Shown here: positions 34,963-44,392 of the stretch, piece after piece
Layout: each line of letters begins with the position of its first letter
Numbering within the stretch: position 1 is the first letter of the stretch
DNA from: Microbacterium sp. 1.5R
GTDB lineage: Bacteria; Actinomycetota; Actinomycetes; Actinomycetales; Microbacteriaceae
DNA length: 64,000 bases
Assembly: GCF_001889265.1 (NCBI RefSeq)
Contig: NZ_CP018151.1
Span: forward strand, 2,480,001 to 2,544,000
Reading direction: 5' to 3'
Made by a program: the position numbers and the translations under genes
The notes under the pieces: generated by a model
Database searches by the model: none
The model's input: only the letters and a program-made list of their open reading frames with translations
What the model was told of the DNA's origin: nothing

Positions 34963-35565
34963 ATGACCTTCCGCACCGCTCCGGCCCCGATCACCCTCAC
35001 CGGCCGCCTCGTCGAACTCCGACCTCTGGAGACGTCTCATCACGACGGCCTCCTCGATGCGCTGCTCGAGGGTGAGCTGTGGAAGCAGGCGTGGTACACC
35101 TCGGTGCCCTCCCCCGACGGGCTCGCCGCCGAGATCGACCGTCGCATCGGCCTGATCGAGACCGGTGGGATGATCCCGTTCACCGCGTTCGACGCCGAAG
35201 GACGGATCCTCGGCCTCACGTCCTATTACGACCTGGAGGCCGACGTCCCCCGGCTGCACATCGGCTACACCTGGAATCGCCCGTCGGCCCACGGCACCGG
35301 CACCAACGCCGAGTCGAAGCTGCTGCTGCTCCGGCACGCGTTCGAGGACCTCGGCGTGTTCCGTGTGGGCTTGACGACGCAGTGGGTCAACTTCCAGTCG
35401 CGGGCGGCGATCGAACGTCTGGGAGCGAAGCAGGACGGTGTCATGCGCGCGATGAGCCGATACCGCAACGGCGCGCTGCGCGACAGCGTCGAGTTCTCGA
35501 TCATCGAGCCCGAGTGGCCCGCGGTGAAGGCCAACCTCGAGGCGAGGCTGGCCAGACGCGCCTGA
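34963..35565 (+). CDS. GNAT-family N-acetyltransferase (RimJ/RimL-like)
   Basis: A 200-residue acetyltransferase. The fold is recognisable from TLTGRLVELRPLE at the N-terminus, a central strand LGLTSYYDLE, the acetyl-CoA loop region SAHGTGTNAESKLLLLRHAF and the closing FRVGLTTQWVNFQSRAAIERLGA. It likely acetylates an amine on a protein or small molecule. The ATG at 34963 lies six bases after TTGAAT, possibly leaderless; a TTG at 34951 is less likely. Its stop abuts the stop of the next, convergent gene. Confidence 0.85.
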   Translation: MTFRTAPAPITLTGRLVELRPLETSHHDGLLDALLEGELWKQAWYTSVPSPDGLAAEIDRRIGLIETGGMIPFTAFDAEGRILGLTSYYDLEADVPRLHIGYTWNRPSAHGTGTNAESKLLLLRHAFEDLGVFRVGLTTQWVNFQSRAAIERLGAKQDGVMRAMSRYRNGALRDSVEFSIIEPEWPAVKANLEARLARRA

Positions 35566-35769
35566 CTACTCGGTGGCGTTGCCCGACCAGTTGTCCTTGC
35601 GACGGGTGGCCGAGCCGCTGGCGCGCATCACGAACGCGAGCGACAGACTCACGATGAGCAGGCCGGCGATGAAGACGATCGCCTGGAAGTCCTCGAGCGA
35701 CTGCGCGAGCCCCATGAGCCAGATGCCTCCGAGGAAGAGGATCATGAAGAAGATGAAGCTGAGGATCAC
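35566..35769 (-). CDS. Small two-helix membrane protein
   Basis: A 67-residue hydrophobic protein with two transmembrane segments (about residues 3-20 and 28-47) and a basic/polar C-terminal tail. I do not recognise the family. The GTG at 35767-35769 is preferred over an ATG 27 bp upstream because AGGAG lies five bases before it. It is convergent with the acetyltransferase gene with no base between stops. Confidence 0.62.
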   Translation of the reverse strand: MILSFIFFMILFLGGIWLMGLAQSLEDFQAIVFIAGLLIVSLSLAFVMRASGSATRRKDNWSGNATE

Positions 35770-35874
35770 GGGATCTCCTGTCGTAGCGGCCGTCATCCAG
35801 GATACCGCCTAGCGCACACGCGGCAGCGACGGAACCCCCTGGGCGATCGCCCGCGGGGGTGATTGCGTGCAGGG

Positions 35875-36486
35875 ATGAGCACACGACTGACTGCCCTCGC
35901 CATCTCCTGCACCCTCAAGCCGTCTCCCGCGGAATCGAGCAGCGACCTCCTGGGGTCCCAGATCCTGCAAGCTCTCGCGGAGCACGGAGTCGCCGGCCAG
36001 CTGGTGCGCGCCGTCGATCACTCGATCAGTCCCGGCGTCGAGACCGACATGGGCGAAGGCGATGAATGGCCGACTCTGCGCGAGCAGGTGCTGGCGGCCG
36101 ACATCCTCGTGTTCCTGACCCCCACCTGGATGGGCCAGCACTCGAGTGTCGCGCAGCGGGTGCTGGAACGCCTCGACGCCGAACTGAGCGAGACCGACGA
36201 TGCGGGTCGACCGATCCTGTTCGACAAGGTCGCGATCGCCGGAATCGTCGGCAACGAGGATGGAGCCCACCACATCGCCGCGATCCTGTTCCAGGCGCTG
36301 AACGACGTCGGGTACTCGCTGCCCGCCCAGTCGTCGATCTACTGGAACGGCGAGGCGATGCAGACCATCGACTACAAGGATCTGTCCACGACCCCTGAGA
36401 AGGTCGCGCAGGCCACGGCGACGGCAGTGCGCAATGCCGTGCACCTGGCCCGCAGTCTCCAGGCAGACGGATACCCCGCGGAGTAG
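35875..36486 (+). CDS. Flavodoxin-fold NAD(P)H-dependent oxidoreductase
   Basis: A 203-residue flavodoxin-like protein. [18 protein letters not shown] is the phosphate-binding first loop, [18 protein letters not shown] the flavin-ring loop, and [15 protein letters not shown] the next strand, as in NADPH-dependent FMN reductases. It could supply reduced flavin to the luciferase-like monooxygenases, but it is 20 kb away. ATG 35875 is chosen over GTG 35863. Confidence 0.85.
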   Translation: MSTRLTALAISCTLKPSPAESSSDLLGSQILQALAEHGVAGQLVRAVDHSISPGVETDMGEGDEWPTLREQVLAADILVFLTPTWMGQHSSVAQRVLERLDAELSETDDAGRPILFDKVAIAGIVGNEDGAHHIAAILFQALNDVGYSLPAQSSIYWNGEAMQTIDYKDLSTTPEKVAQATATAVRNAVHLARSLQADGYPAE

Positions 36487-36487
36487 T

Positions 36488-36820
36488 TCAGGACTTCGGC
36501 GCGCTCCCGCTGTCAGCCTTCGGCTGCACGTAGTCGTCGATCACGAGCTCGCCCGTCGCGTTGAGAGCGCGCATCATCTCTTCGATGCGCGCCTTCTCGA
36601 TGTTGTGCGGGTCCGGAGAGGTGAAGAGGAACTGCAGCGGGATCGCCGGGTGCATCCAGACGGTGAGACGGCCGGGGTCGCCGCCTTCGCGAGGATGCCA
36701 GGTCATCATGAAGCTCTCCTGGCGACGGAGCTTCGTGCCGACGATGACCTTCAGATGAGCGAGCGTCTCGTCGTCGATGAGGATCGGCTCCGAAGTGCCG
36801 TCATATCGCAGTCTTCCCAT
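36488..36820 (-). CDS. Small conserved actinobacterial protein (DUF7882-like)
   Basis: A 110-residue soluble protein with [23 protein letters not shown] and [14 protein letters not shown]. It resembles a family common in Microbacteriaceae that is sometimes labelled DNA ligase in annotations, although no ligase motif is present. TACGGT (36828-36833) lies seven bases before the ATG (leaderless). It is convergent with the flavodoxin-like gene. Function unknown. Confidence 0.68.
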   Translation of the reverse strand: MGRLRYDGTSEPILIDDETLAHLKVIVGTKLRRQESFMMTWHPREGGDPGRLTVWMHPAIPLQFLFTSPDPHNIEKARIEEMMRALNATGELVIDDYVQPKADSGSAPKS

Positions 36821-36847
36821 GAAGGAAACCGTACCCCGACGCGCGTG

Positions 36848-37891
36848 TCATCGAGTACTCGCGTGCGCGCTCTGGCGCGGCGAGAACGTCACAACCTCAT
36901 CACGGCGCGAACGCTCCACGTCGAGCCCTGCGAGCTCGAGTCGTCGGAAGACCCGACGCGGAAGCACGGGCAGTTCGGCCGTGCGGCCCGACGGCGGCTT
37001 CGCGAGCCCGGTGATCAGCGAGAGATCGACGCCCGCGCCGCGCACCTCGATGCGGGCGTAGTCCGATCGCGTCCGCCAGACGAGGTGCTGCAGCTGCCGG
37101 AAGGGGATGCGGTGGGTCGCGTTTCCGGCGCGGATGCGCAGGTCGTCATTGCCGAACGCGACGCTGCAGGACAGCGTCCGTCGCCTCAGCACGGCGCGGA
37201 GCGTCAGATAGACCGGCAGTCCGACGACCGCGCCCGTGAGGATGATCGCGAGGCGGGCGCCCATGTGCATCACCGCGTCGTCGAATGCGATGAGCAGCAC
37301 GGTGCCCGCGGTGCCGACGACGAGGACCACCGCCACGATGGCGACCGTCAGCGCCCGCATGCGCAGGTCGATGGCGGAGAACTGGACGTGGGATCCGTCG
37401 CCGTTCTCGTCACGCTCCCATTCGGGTGCGACAGGAGGCGGGCGCCCATGTGCATCACGCCGTCCGATGCGGTCTGTGAGGCGCGACAGAAGGCCCAGCC
37501 AGATCCATCCCGCGGCGGGACCGGCGGCGATCTGCAGCACGACGATGACTGCCCGCACGGGTTCGGGCAGGCCGGCGAGCAGCTCGCTCCCGGCGTCGAT
37601 CACGACGATCATCACAGCCGTCAGCACCACGGCGACACCGAGGTGCACGGCGACGCCGGCGCGCACCGGGCGCATGTCCATCGTCGCGTTGACGAAGGAG
37701 AAGGCGATGCTCCAGCCGCCGAGCAGCATGAGCAGGAACGGGAAGAAGCTCAGGTCGTCGCCCGCGATCGTCCACACCGTCGCGGCCACCAGCAGGAGCA
37801 CTCCCCACGCGAGCGGAGCCCGCACGAGCCGGCGACCGATCTCGCGCCGCAGCCTCCGCTCCGAGGTCGTCGTGGGCGCCGTGTCGGTCAT
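36848..37891 (-). CDS. Multi-pass membrane protein with PH-like C-terminal domain
   Basis: A 347-residue protein with about six membrane segments, four between residues 25 and 130 and two between 180 and 230, followed by a soluble C-terminal domain ([15 protein letters not shown], then [13 protein letters not shown]) that looks like a bacterial pleckstrin-homology fold. ATG 37891 is favoured over 37900 because TAGGAT (37899-37904) overlaps the first ATG and lies seven bases before the second. Family and function not recognised. Confidence 0.7.
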   Translation of the reverse strand: MTDTAPTTTSERRLRREIGRRLVRAPLAWGVLLLVAATVWTIAGDDLSFFPFLLMLLGGWSIAFSFVNATMDMRPVRAGVAVHLGVAVVLTAVMIVVIDAGSELLAGLPEPVRAVIVVLQIAAGPAAGWIWLGLLSRLTDRIGRRDAHGRPPPVAPEWERDENGDGSHVQFSAIDLRMRALTVAIVAVVLVVGTAGTVLLIAFDDAVMHMGARLAIILTGAVVGLPVYLTLRAVLRRRTLSCSVAFGNDDLRIRAGNATHRIPFRQLQHLVWRTRSDYARIEVRGAGVDLSLITGLAKPPSGRTAELPVLPRRVFRRLELAGLDVERSRRDEVVTFSPRQSAHASTR

Positions 37892-37963
37892 CGCCCCCAT
37901 CCTAGAGCGAGGCCGGACGTCATCACGGGGTCACGACGTCGCGTGCGGCAGTACCGTGGATCC

Positions 37964-39643
<1,680 letters not shown>

Positions 39644-39664
39644 GCGAGACAGCGGGAGCGGCGG

Positions 39665-40081
39665 ATGCAGTCGGTCACACGCGGCGACGCGCACGTCAGT
39701 GCGCGTCGCCGGGCGCTGCTCGTCATCGCCGTCCTGGTGGTCGTGGCCGGTCTCGTCACACACGTCGTCGGTCGTGGTCCGATCGCGGACGCACTCGGCG
39801 ACGCACTCTATGCGGTGATGATCTACGTCGTCATCGCGATCGTGCTCCCACGAGCCCCGGTCTGGATCGTGGGTGCGAGCGCCGCGGCGCTGTGCATGCT
39901 GATCGAGTGCTTCCAGCTCACCGGTCTGCCGGCGATCTGGTCCGAGGCCTTCTGGCCGGTGCGACTCGTCCTGGGCGTCGGATTCGATGCGCGCGACCTC
40001 GTCGCCTACGCGGTGGGCGCGGGTGCCGCCGCCCTCTGCGACCACGCGATCGGTCGCCGTCTCCGCGCACGCGCACAGTAG
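39665..40081 (+). CDS. DUF2809 membrane protein
   Basis: A 138-residue protein with four hydrophobic segments and the DUF2809 pattern, including IADALGDALYAVMIYV, LIECFQLTG and FDARDLVAYAVG. It is probably an inner-membrane protein of unknown function. It begins 21 bp after pgi and may be cotranscribed. A strong hairpin follows immediately. Confidence 0.8.
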   Translation: MQSVTRGDAHVSARRRALLVIAVLVVVAGLVTHVVGRGPIADALGDALYAVMIYVVIAIVLPRAPVWIVGASAAALCMLIECFQLTGLPAIWSEAFWPVRLVLGVGFDARDLVAYAVGAGAAALCDHAIGRRLRARAQ

Positions 40082-40086
40082 ACAGA

Positions 40087-40121
40087 AGAAAGACCCCCGA
40101 GCGATGCTCGGCGGTCTTTCT
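40087..40121. terminator. Bidirectional terminator between DUF2809 gene and tRNA-Ala
   Basis: A 16-bp stem with one mismatch: AGAAAGAC (40087-40094) pairs with GTCTTTCT (40114-40121), and CCCCGAGC with GCTCGGCG, around a GAT loop. A-rich and T-rich ends serve both directions. Confidence 0.75.
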
Positions 40122-40127
40122 CGTCGG

Positions 40128-40200
40128 TGGACCTAAGGGGATTCGAACCCCTGACCTCCTCGATGCGAACGAGGCGCGCTACCAACTGCGCCATAGGCCC
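40128..40200 (-). tRNA. tRNA-Ala(CGC)
   Basis: A 73-nt cloverleaf on the minus strand. The acceptor stem GGGCCTA/TAGGTCC contains the G3-U70 wobble pair that identifies alanine tRNAs. The anticodon loop is TTCGCAT (anticodon CGC, reading GCG) and the T loop is TTCGAAT. No CCA is encoded. Confidence 0.96.
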
Positions 40201-40249
40201 TGACGTCTTCTACGCTATCACGCTCGAAGACCCTCTCGTGCCGCGAGGA

Positions 40250-41107
40250 TCAGCCCGCTGCACGCTTCGCGAGGAGGTCGCGCACATGCGCCTCGATCTC
40301 CGCGTCGTCGACGTATCCCATCTTCGCGAACGGAGACGCGGCGGCCTGCGAGGCCGCGGGAATCTGCACGGGTGCGGCGGGCGCCATGCGCTCCGCTCGC
40401 TCACGAAGCTCGGCGAGACGAGCCGCAGCGCGGCGCTTCTCCTGCGCATCCAGCTCCGCTCTCGCCACCTGCGCGCGCGAGCCTGCGACCGACACCAGCG
40501 GCTCGGGCAGCGGACGCGGGGTCCATGTCGCCGGGCCCTGATCGTGCAGTTCGGGCTCTGCCCTCTGCACGGGCTGCTCGACGACGCGCACCGAACGCCG
40601 GGCGGCGCGTGCGGCGACAGCCGACATGCGCTGCAGGGCGAAGCCGGCGACGACGATGACCGACCCGCCGACCCAGAGCAGCAGCTGCGCCTGAAGCGCG
40701 ATCAGCTGCCACACGCCGAGCCCGGTGACGACGAGACCGAGAAGCAGGGTCGAGGTGGCGACGATGCGCACACGGCGACGCGCGCGGGCCTGTCGCATGA
40801 CGGGATCAGCCCTCGTGGCAGCCAGCTCTTCGCGGAGCTTCATGAGCTCCGCGGCTTCCTTCTCGGACTGCAGGCGCTTCGCGAGCTTCTGCTGCGCGAG
40901 GGCGGTCCGCGCGTTGAGTTCGAGGCGGACCTCGCCGGGGGTCTCGCTGGTCTCGGCCAGCACCCGAAGGGCCTGGTTCAGTCTGACGGCGTTGCGCTCT
41001 GCGGCGTCGTACTGGAAGCGCCCACGCCAGGAGGGCAGCAGGTAGAGCATCCACAGGAGCACAGCGACGAGGACTATCACTCCCCCGCTCAGCACCGGCC
41101 CGTCCAT
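40250..41107 (-). CDS. sepX: Divisome protein SepX/GlpR homologue
   Basis: A 285-residue protein with an N-terminal membrane helix (VIVLVAVLLWMLYLLPSW), a charged coiled-coil region (residues 60-105), two further membrane helices (115-160) and a long polar tail ending in MGYVDDAEIEAHVRDLLAKR. The topology and the galU-rimJ-sepX order match the actinobacterial SepX (Streptomyces)/GlpR (mycobacteria) cell-division proteins, which act with FtsZ at the septum. TACCGT (41115-41120) seven bases before the ATG suggests a leaderless transcript. The call rests strongly on synteny. Confidence 0.75.
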   Translation of the reverse strand: MDGPVLSGGVIVLVAVLLWMLYLLPSWRGRFQYDAAERNAVRLNQALRVLAETSETPGEVRLELNARTALAQQKLAKRLQSEKEAAELMKLREELAATRADPVMRQARARRRVRIVATSTLLLGLVVTGLGVWQLIALQAQLLLWVGGSVIVVAGFALQRMSAVAARAARRSVRVVEQPVQRAEPELHDQGPATWTPRPLPEPLVSVAGSRAQVARAELDAQEKRRAAARLAELRERAERMAPAAPVQIPAASQAAASPFAKMGYVDDAEIEAHVRDLLAKRAAG

Positions 41108-41189
41108 GTCGACAACGGTACGGGAACATCGCTGGTCACGACGCTCAGTCGGAGCGTGTGTCGCGAGGAGTTCTGAAGTCAGCGGCGTG

Positions 41190-41819
41190 TCAGAGCGCGA
41201 AACGGTCCGACGGCGGGATCGTCGCGGCGTCCGGAGGCACCTCGCCGTTCAGCCACCGGGCCAGCACGCCCTGCGGCACATCCTCGCGAGTGAGGGCGAA
41301 CGCGTAGTGATCCCGCCAGTCGCCGTCGATGTGGATGTAACGGCGACGCAGCCCCTCGTAGCGGAAGCCGAGCTTCTGCACGACCCTCAGGCTCGCGACG
41401 TTCTCGGGCCGGATGCAGATCTCCATGCGGTGCAGCGCATACTCCGTGAAGCAGGCATCAGTCGCGAGCGCGACGGCTGTGGGCGTGATGCCCTTGCCGG
41501 CGAAGCGCTCGCTCACCCAGTACCCGATGGTCGCCGAGCACAACGACCCCCTGGCGACTCCCCACACGTTGAGCTGCCCGGCGATCTCGCCCTCGTACTC
41601 CATGACGAACGGATAGCCCGCGCCGTCGCGGTACTGCTGCAGCAGACGTCGGATGCTGAGTCGCATGTCGAACGAGACCGAGCCGTACGGGACGGTGGCC
41701 TCCCACGGCTGCAGCCAGGAGCGATTGCTCAACAGCTCGTGCTGAAGAGCCCTCGCGTCCCGAGAGCGCACGAGGCGCAGCTCGATGGGACCATGCCGCA
41801 TCCCCGTCGCCTGATCCAT
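41190..41819 (-). CDS. rimJ: GNAT acetyltransferase, RimJ-like
   Basis: A 209-residue acetyltransferase of the ribosomal-protein N-acetyltransferase type, with IELRLVRSRDARAL, GQLNVWGVARGSLCSATIGYW, the acetyl-CoA loop SERFAGKGITPTAVAL and HRMEICIRPENVASLRVVQKLGF. ATG 41819 has GGGAG seven bases upstream; a later ATG at 41801 is also possible. It lies between galU and sepX, the same place as rimJ in mycobacteria. True substrate unproven. Confidence 0.86.
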   Translation of the reverse strand: MDQATGMRHGPIELRLVRSRDARALQHELLSNRSWLQPWEATVPYGSVSFDMRLSIRRLLQQYRDGAGYPFVMEYEGEIAGQLNVWGVARGSLCSATIGYWVSERFAGKGITPTAVALATDACFTEYALHRMEICIRPENVASLRVVQKLGFRYEGLRRRYIHIDGDWRDHYAFALTREDVPQGVLARWLNGEVPPDAATIPPSDRFAL

Positions 41820-41847
41820 CCGCGCGCTCCCGACGCCGCGTCGACGC

Positions 41848-42735
41848 CTAGAGGCGTTCCGCGAACTCCTTGAGCCACGGCCGCAGCTCGGGGCCGAGGT
41901 CGTCGCGGTCGGAGGCGAGCTGGACGATCGCCTTGATGTAGTCGACGCGGTCGCCGGTGTCGTACCGGCGTCCACGGAAGATGACGCCCACCACACCGGG
42001 GCCGTCGGCACTGGTGGCCAGCTCCTGCAGCGCGTCGGTCAGCTGGATCTCGCCGCCCTTGCCGGGTTCGGTGCGCTCGAGCACCTCGAAGATCGAGGCG
42101 GGCAGGACGTAACGGCCGATGATCGCCAGGTTCGACGGCGCGTCCTCGGGTGCGGGCTTCTCGACGAGGTCGGTGACGCGCACGGCATCCGATCCCTCGA
42201 TGTCCTCGACGGCGGCGGCGCCGTACATGTGGATGCTCGCGGGGTCGACCTCCATGAGGGCGATCACCGCGGCGCCGCTGCGCTCGTGCTCGGCGATCAT
42301 CTCGGTGAGCAGCTGGTCGCGCTCGTCGATGAGGTCGTCGCCGAGGAGCACGGCGAAGGAGCTGTCGCCGACGTGCGTGCGGGCACGCAGCACCGCGTGA
42401 CCGAGTCCCTTGGGCTCACCCTGACGGACGAAGTGGATGTCGGCGAGGTCGCTCGAATGGATGACGCGCTCGAGACGCCCCGTGTCGCCCTTCTCCATCA
42501 GCTTGACCTCGAGCTCGGGGACCGAGTCGAAGTGGTTGGAGATCGCGTTCTTGTTGCGGCCGATGATGACGAGGATGTCATCGATCCCGGCGCTGGCGGC
42601 CTCTTCGACGACGTACTGGATCGCCGGCTTGTCGACGACCGGCAGCATCTCCTTCGGCATCGCCTTCGTCGCCGGCAGGAAACGCGTTCCCAGACCGGCA
42701 GCAGGAATGACAGCCTTCATCTTCCGTATACCCAT
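41848..42735 (-). CDS. galU: UTP-glucose-1-phosphate uridylyltransferase
   Basis: A 295-residue nucleotidyltransferase making UDP-glucose for cell-envelope polysaccharides and glycolipids. Signatures are VIPAAGLGTRFLPATKAMPK at the start, IQYVVEEAASAGID, FAVLLGDDLID and LVEKPAPEDAPSNLAIIGRY. TAGGCT (42742-42747) is six bases before the ATG, supporting the longer MGIRKMK start and a leaderless mRNA. It is divergent from 5-formyl-THF cyclo-ligase and likely first gene of galU-rimJ-sepX. Confidence 0.96.
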   Translation of the reverse strand: MGIRKMKAVIPAAGLGTRFLPATKAMPKEMLPVVDKPAIQYVVEEAASAGIDDILVIIGRNKNAISNHFDSVPELEVKLMEKGDTGRLERVIHSSDLADIHFVRQGEPKGLGHAVLRARTHVGDSSFAVLLGDDLIDERDQLLTEMIAEHERSGAAVIALMEVDPASIHMYGAAAVEDIEGSDAVRVTDLVEKPAPEDAPSNLAIIGRYVLPASIFEVLERTEPGKGGEIQLTDALQELATSADGPGVVGVIFRGRRYDTGDRVDYIKAIVQLASDRDDLGPELRPWLKEFAERL

Positions 42736-42775
42736 CCACCCAGCCTAGTGGGGATGCCGCCGTAGACTCGGAGCC

Positions 42776-43372
42776 ATGTCCCACGACGTAGAGCATGAGA
42801 AGCGCGCGCTTCGCGCCGAGCTCCGCGAACGCCGCCAGCTGCTGAGCGACTCGCAGCGGGAGGCCGCGGCATCCGCCATCACGCAGCGCCTCGATGAGCT
42901 GGTCGACGCGCTCGGCGCCCGGTCGATCTCATGCTTCCTCTCGACCACGACCGAGCCGGGCACCCGGGAGTTCGTCACCGGCGCGGTGCGCCGCGGCATC
43001 CGGGTCCTGCTTCCTGTGACACGGGCCGACGGCCTTCTCGACTGGGCCGTGGCGACCGATGACGACGACGTCGCGGAAGGCCTCTTCGGACTTCCCGAGC
43101 CGACCGGCGAGGTGCTCGGTCCGATCGCCGTCAACGATGTCGACCTGATGGTGATCCCCGCCGCGGCCGTCGACCGCACCGGGATGCGCATGGGCTGGGG
43201 GCGCGGGTACTTCGACAAGACCATCGGTTCGATGGAGAAGTGCCCTCCGGTCTACGCAGTCATCTATGATTCCGAGGTACTCGACTTCCTGCCGAGGGAG
43301 GTTCACGACCAGCCGGTCACCGGCGTCGTGACTCCCACGCAGACCCTCCACCTGTCGCCCACGCGACGCTGA
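42776..43372 (+). CDS. 5-formyltetrahydrofolate cyclo-ligase
   Basis: A 198-residue enzyme (MTHFS/YgfA family) converting 5-formyl-THF to 5,10-methenyl-THF with ATP, recycling folate. The N-terminal KRALRAELRERRQ helix, the phosphate-binding region and the signature GMRMGWGRGYFDKTI are present. A leaderless start is indicated by TAGACT (42763-42768) seven bases upstream. It forms a unit with fmdB-like and mscL genes. Confidence 0.93.
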   Translation: MSHDVEHEKRALRAELRERRQLLSDSQREAAASAITQRLDELVDALGARSISCFLSTTTEPGTREFVTGAVRRGIRVLLPVTRADGLLDWAVATDDDDVAEGLFGLPEPTGEVLGPIAVNDVDLMVIPAAAVDRTGMRMGWGRGYFDKTIGSMEKCPPVYAVIYDSEVLDFLPREVHDQPVTGVVTPTQTLHLSPTRR

Positions 43373-43387
43373 CCCGCGAGGATCGCA

Positions 43388-43663
43388 ATGCCCACCTATG
43401 CCTATGCCTGCCGTTCGTGCGGTCACGCCTTCGACGCCGTGCAGAGCTTCTCCGACGACGCCCTCACCGTCTGCCCCGAATGCGGCGGCGAGCTGCGCAA
43501 GCAGTACGGATCCATCGGCGTGACGTTCAACGGATCCGGCTTCTATCGCACCGACTCGCGAGCGGGCTCCGGCTCTTCCGCATCCGCCCCGGCATCATCG
43601 AAGGCAGAGTCGGCCAAGACCACGACCCCGGCCCCCGCGTCGACCAGCACATCTTCTTCCTGA
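43388..43663 (+). CDS. FmdB-family zinc ribbon protein
   Basis: A 91-residue protein with a four-cysteine zinc ribbon (C8-x2-C11 and C29-x2-C32), beginning MPTYAYACRSCGHAFD, then a Ser/Ala-rich low-complexity tail. This matches the FmdB-like proteins found next to 5-formyl-THF cyclo-ligase in actinobacteria, including the serine-rich Rv0991c of M. tuberculosis. A chaperone-like or regulatory role has been proposed for relatives. Confidence 0.88.
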   Translation: MPTYAYACRSCGHAFDAVQSFSDDALTVCPECGGELRKQYGSIGVTFNGSGFYRTDSRAGSGSSASAPASSKAESAKTTTPAPASTSTSSS

Positions 43664-43688
43664 CCCCATCAACTCCCCGGAGGCATCC

Positions 43689-44114
43689 ATGCTCAAAGGT
43701 TTCAAGGACTTCATCCTCCGCGGCAACGTGATCGACCTCGCGGTCGCGGTCGTCATCGGCACCGCGTTCACGGCGATCGTCACCGCCGTGGTGAACAGCA
43801 TCATCACCCCGCTCGTCTCGCTGTTCTTCAAGGCGGATGCGACGGGCAACTTCGGACCGCAGGTGCAGAGCATCTACGGAGATACCGTCACGTTCCCCAT
43901 CGGCGATCTCATCTCGGCGATCATCAGCTTCCTCTCGGTCGCTCTGGTGGTGTACTTCGTCTTCGTGCTGCCGATGAACACGTTCAAGGCCCACGTCGAG
44001 GCGCGCAAGGGCACCGCGGCCGAGCAGCCGGAGGAAGAGCCGGCGGCCGCCACCGAGGCCGAGCTGCTCGTCGAGATCCGCGACCTGCTCGCCGGGAACA
44101 AGCCGCGCAGCTGA
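43689..44114 (+). CDS. mscL: Large-conductance mechanosensitive channel MscL
   Basis: A 141-residue inner-membrane channel that opens under membrane tension to release osmolytes. It has the amphipathic N-terminal MLKGFKDFILRGNVIDLAVA and the first membrane helix with VIGTAFTAIVTAVVNS, a periplasmic loop, a second helix (LISAIISFLSVALVVYFVFV) and a cytoplasmic helix that forms the C-terminal bundle. A CCGGAGG ribosome-binding site precedes the ATG. The last gene of the folate/zinc-ribbon unit; a strong hairpin follows. Confidence 0.96.
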   Translation: MLKGFKDFILRGNVIDLAVAVVIGTAFTAIVTAVVNSIITPLVSLFFKADATGNFGPQVQSIYGDTVTFPIGDLISAIISFLSVALVVYFVFVLPMNTFKAHVEARKGTAAEQPEEEPAAATEAELLVEIRDLLAGNKPRS

Positions 44115-44130
44115 CTCGCAGTCCGCACCG

Positions 44131-44165
44131 CGAAGCGCACGGTCCGATTCGGGCCGTGCGCTTCG
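44131..44165. terminator. Terminator hairpin after mscL
   Basis: A 12-bp perfect stem (CGAAGCGCACGG at 44131-44142 with CCGTGCGCTTCG at 44154-44165) extended by three further pairs including one G-T, with a GATTC loop. It lies between convergent mscL and the small gene at 44198, with only short T runs. Confidence 0.7.
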
Positions 44166-44197
44166 TCGTCTCCCGAACACGCCTGAGCCGCCGGTGC

Positions 44198-44392
44198 TCA
44201 GTAGTGCGGGGGCACGTCCTGCATCAGGCGGTCGTCGTTGGGCCCCTTCGGGCCCGTCGTCCGCTGAGGTTCCCGGACGACCCGATCCGGGTCCGTGTCG
44301 GTGCCCGGCACGGGAGTCAGCCGGGCACGCCGCGATCCTGCGACCCGCACGACCTTCTGCCGCGGGGCACCGGAGTCCGGCTGATCAGTCAT
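44198..44392 (-). CDS. Small conserved hypothetical protein
   Basis: A 64-residue basic, polar protein with QKVVRVAGSRRARLTPVPG and an ending DDRLMQDVPPHY. Its ATG (44390-44392) lies within the last codons of the large helicase-like gene, overlapping it by 8 bp, so the two are probably translated together. No domain or membrane segment is recognisable. Codon use and the tight overlap argue that it is real. Confidence 0.6.
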   Translation of the reverse strand: MTDQPDSGAPRQKVVRVAGSRRARLTPVPGTDTDPDRVVREPQRTTGPKGPNDDRLMQDVPPHY

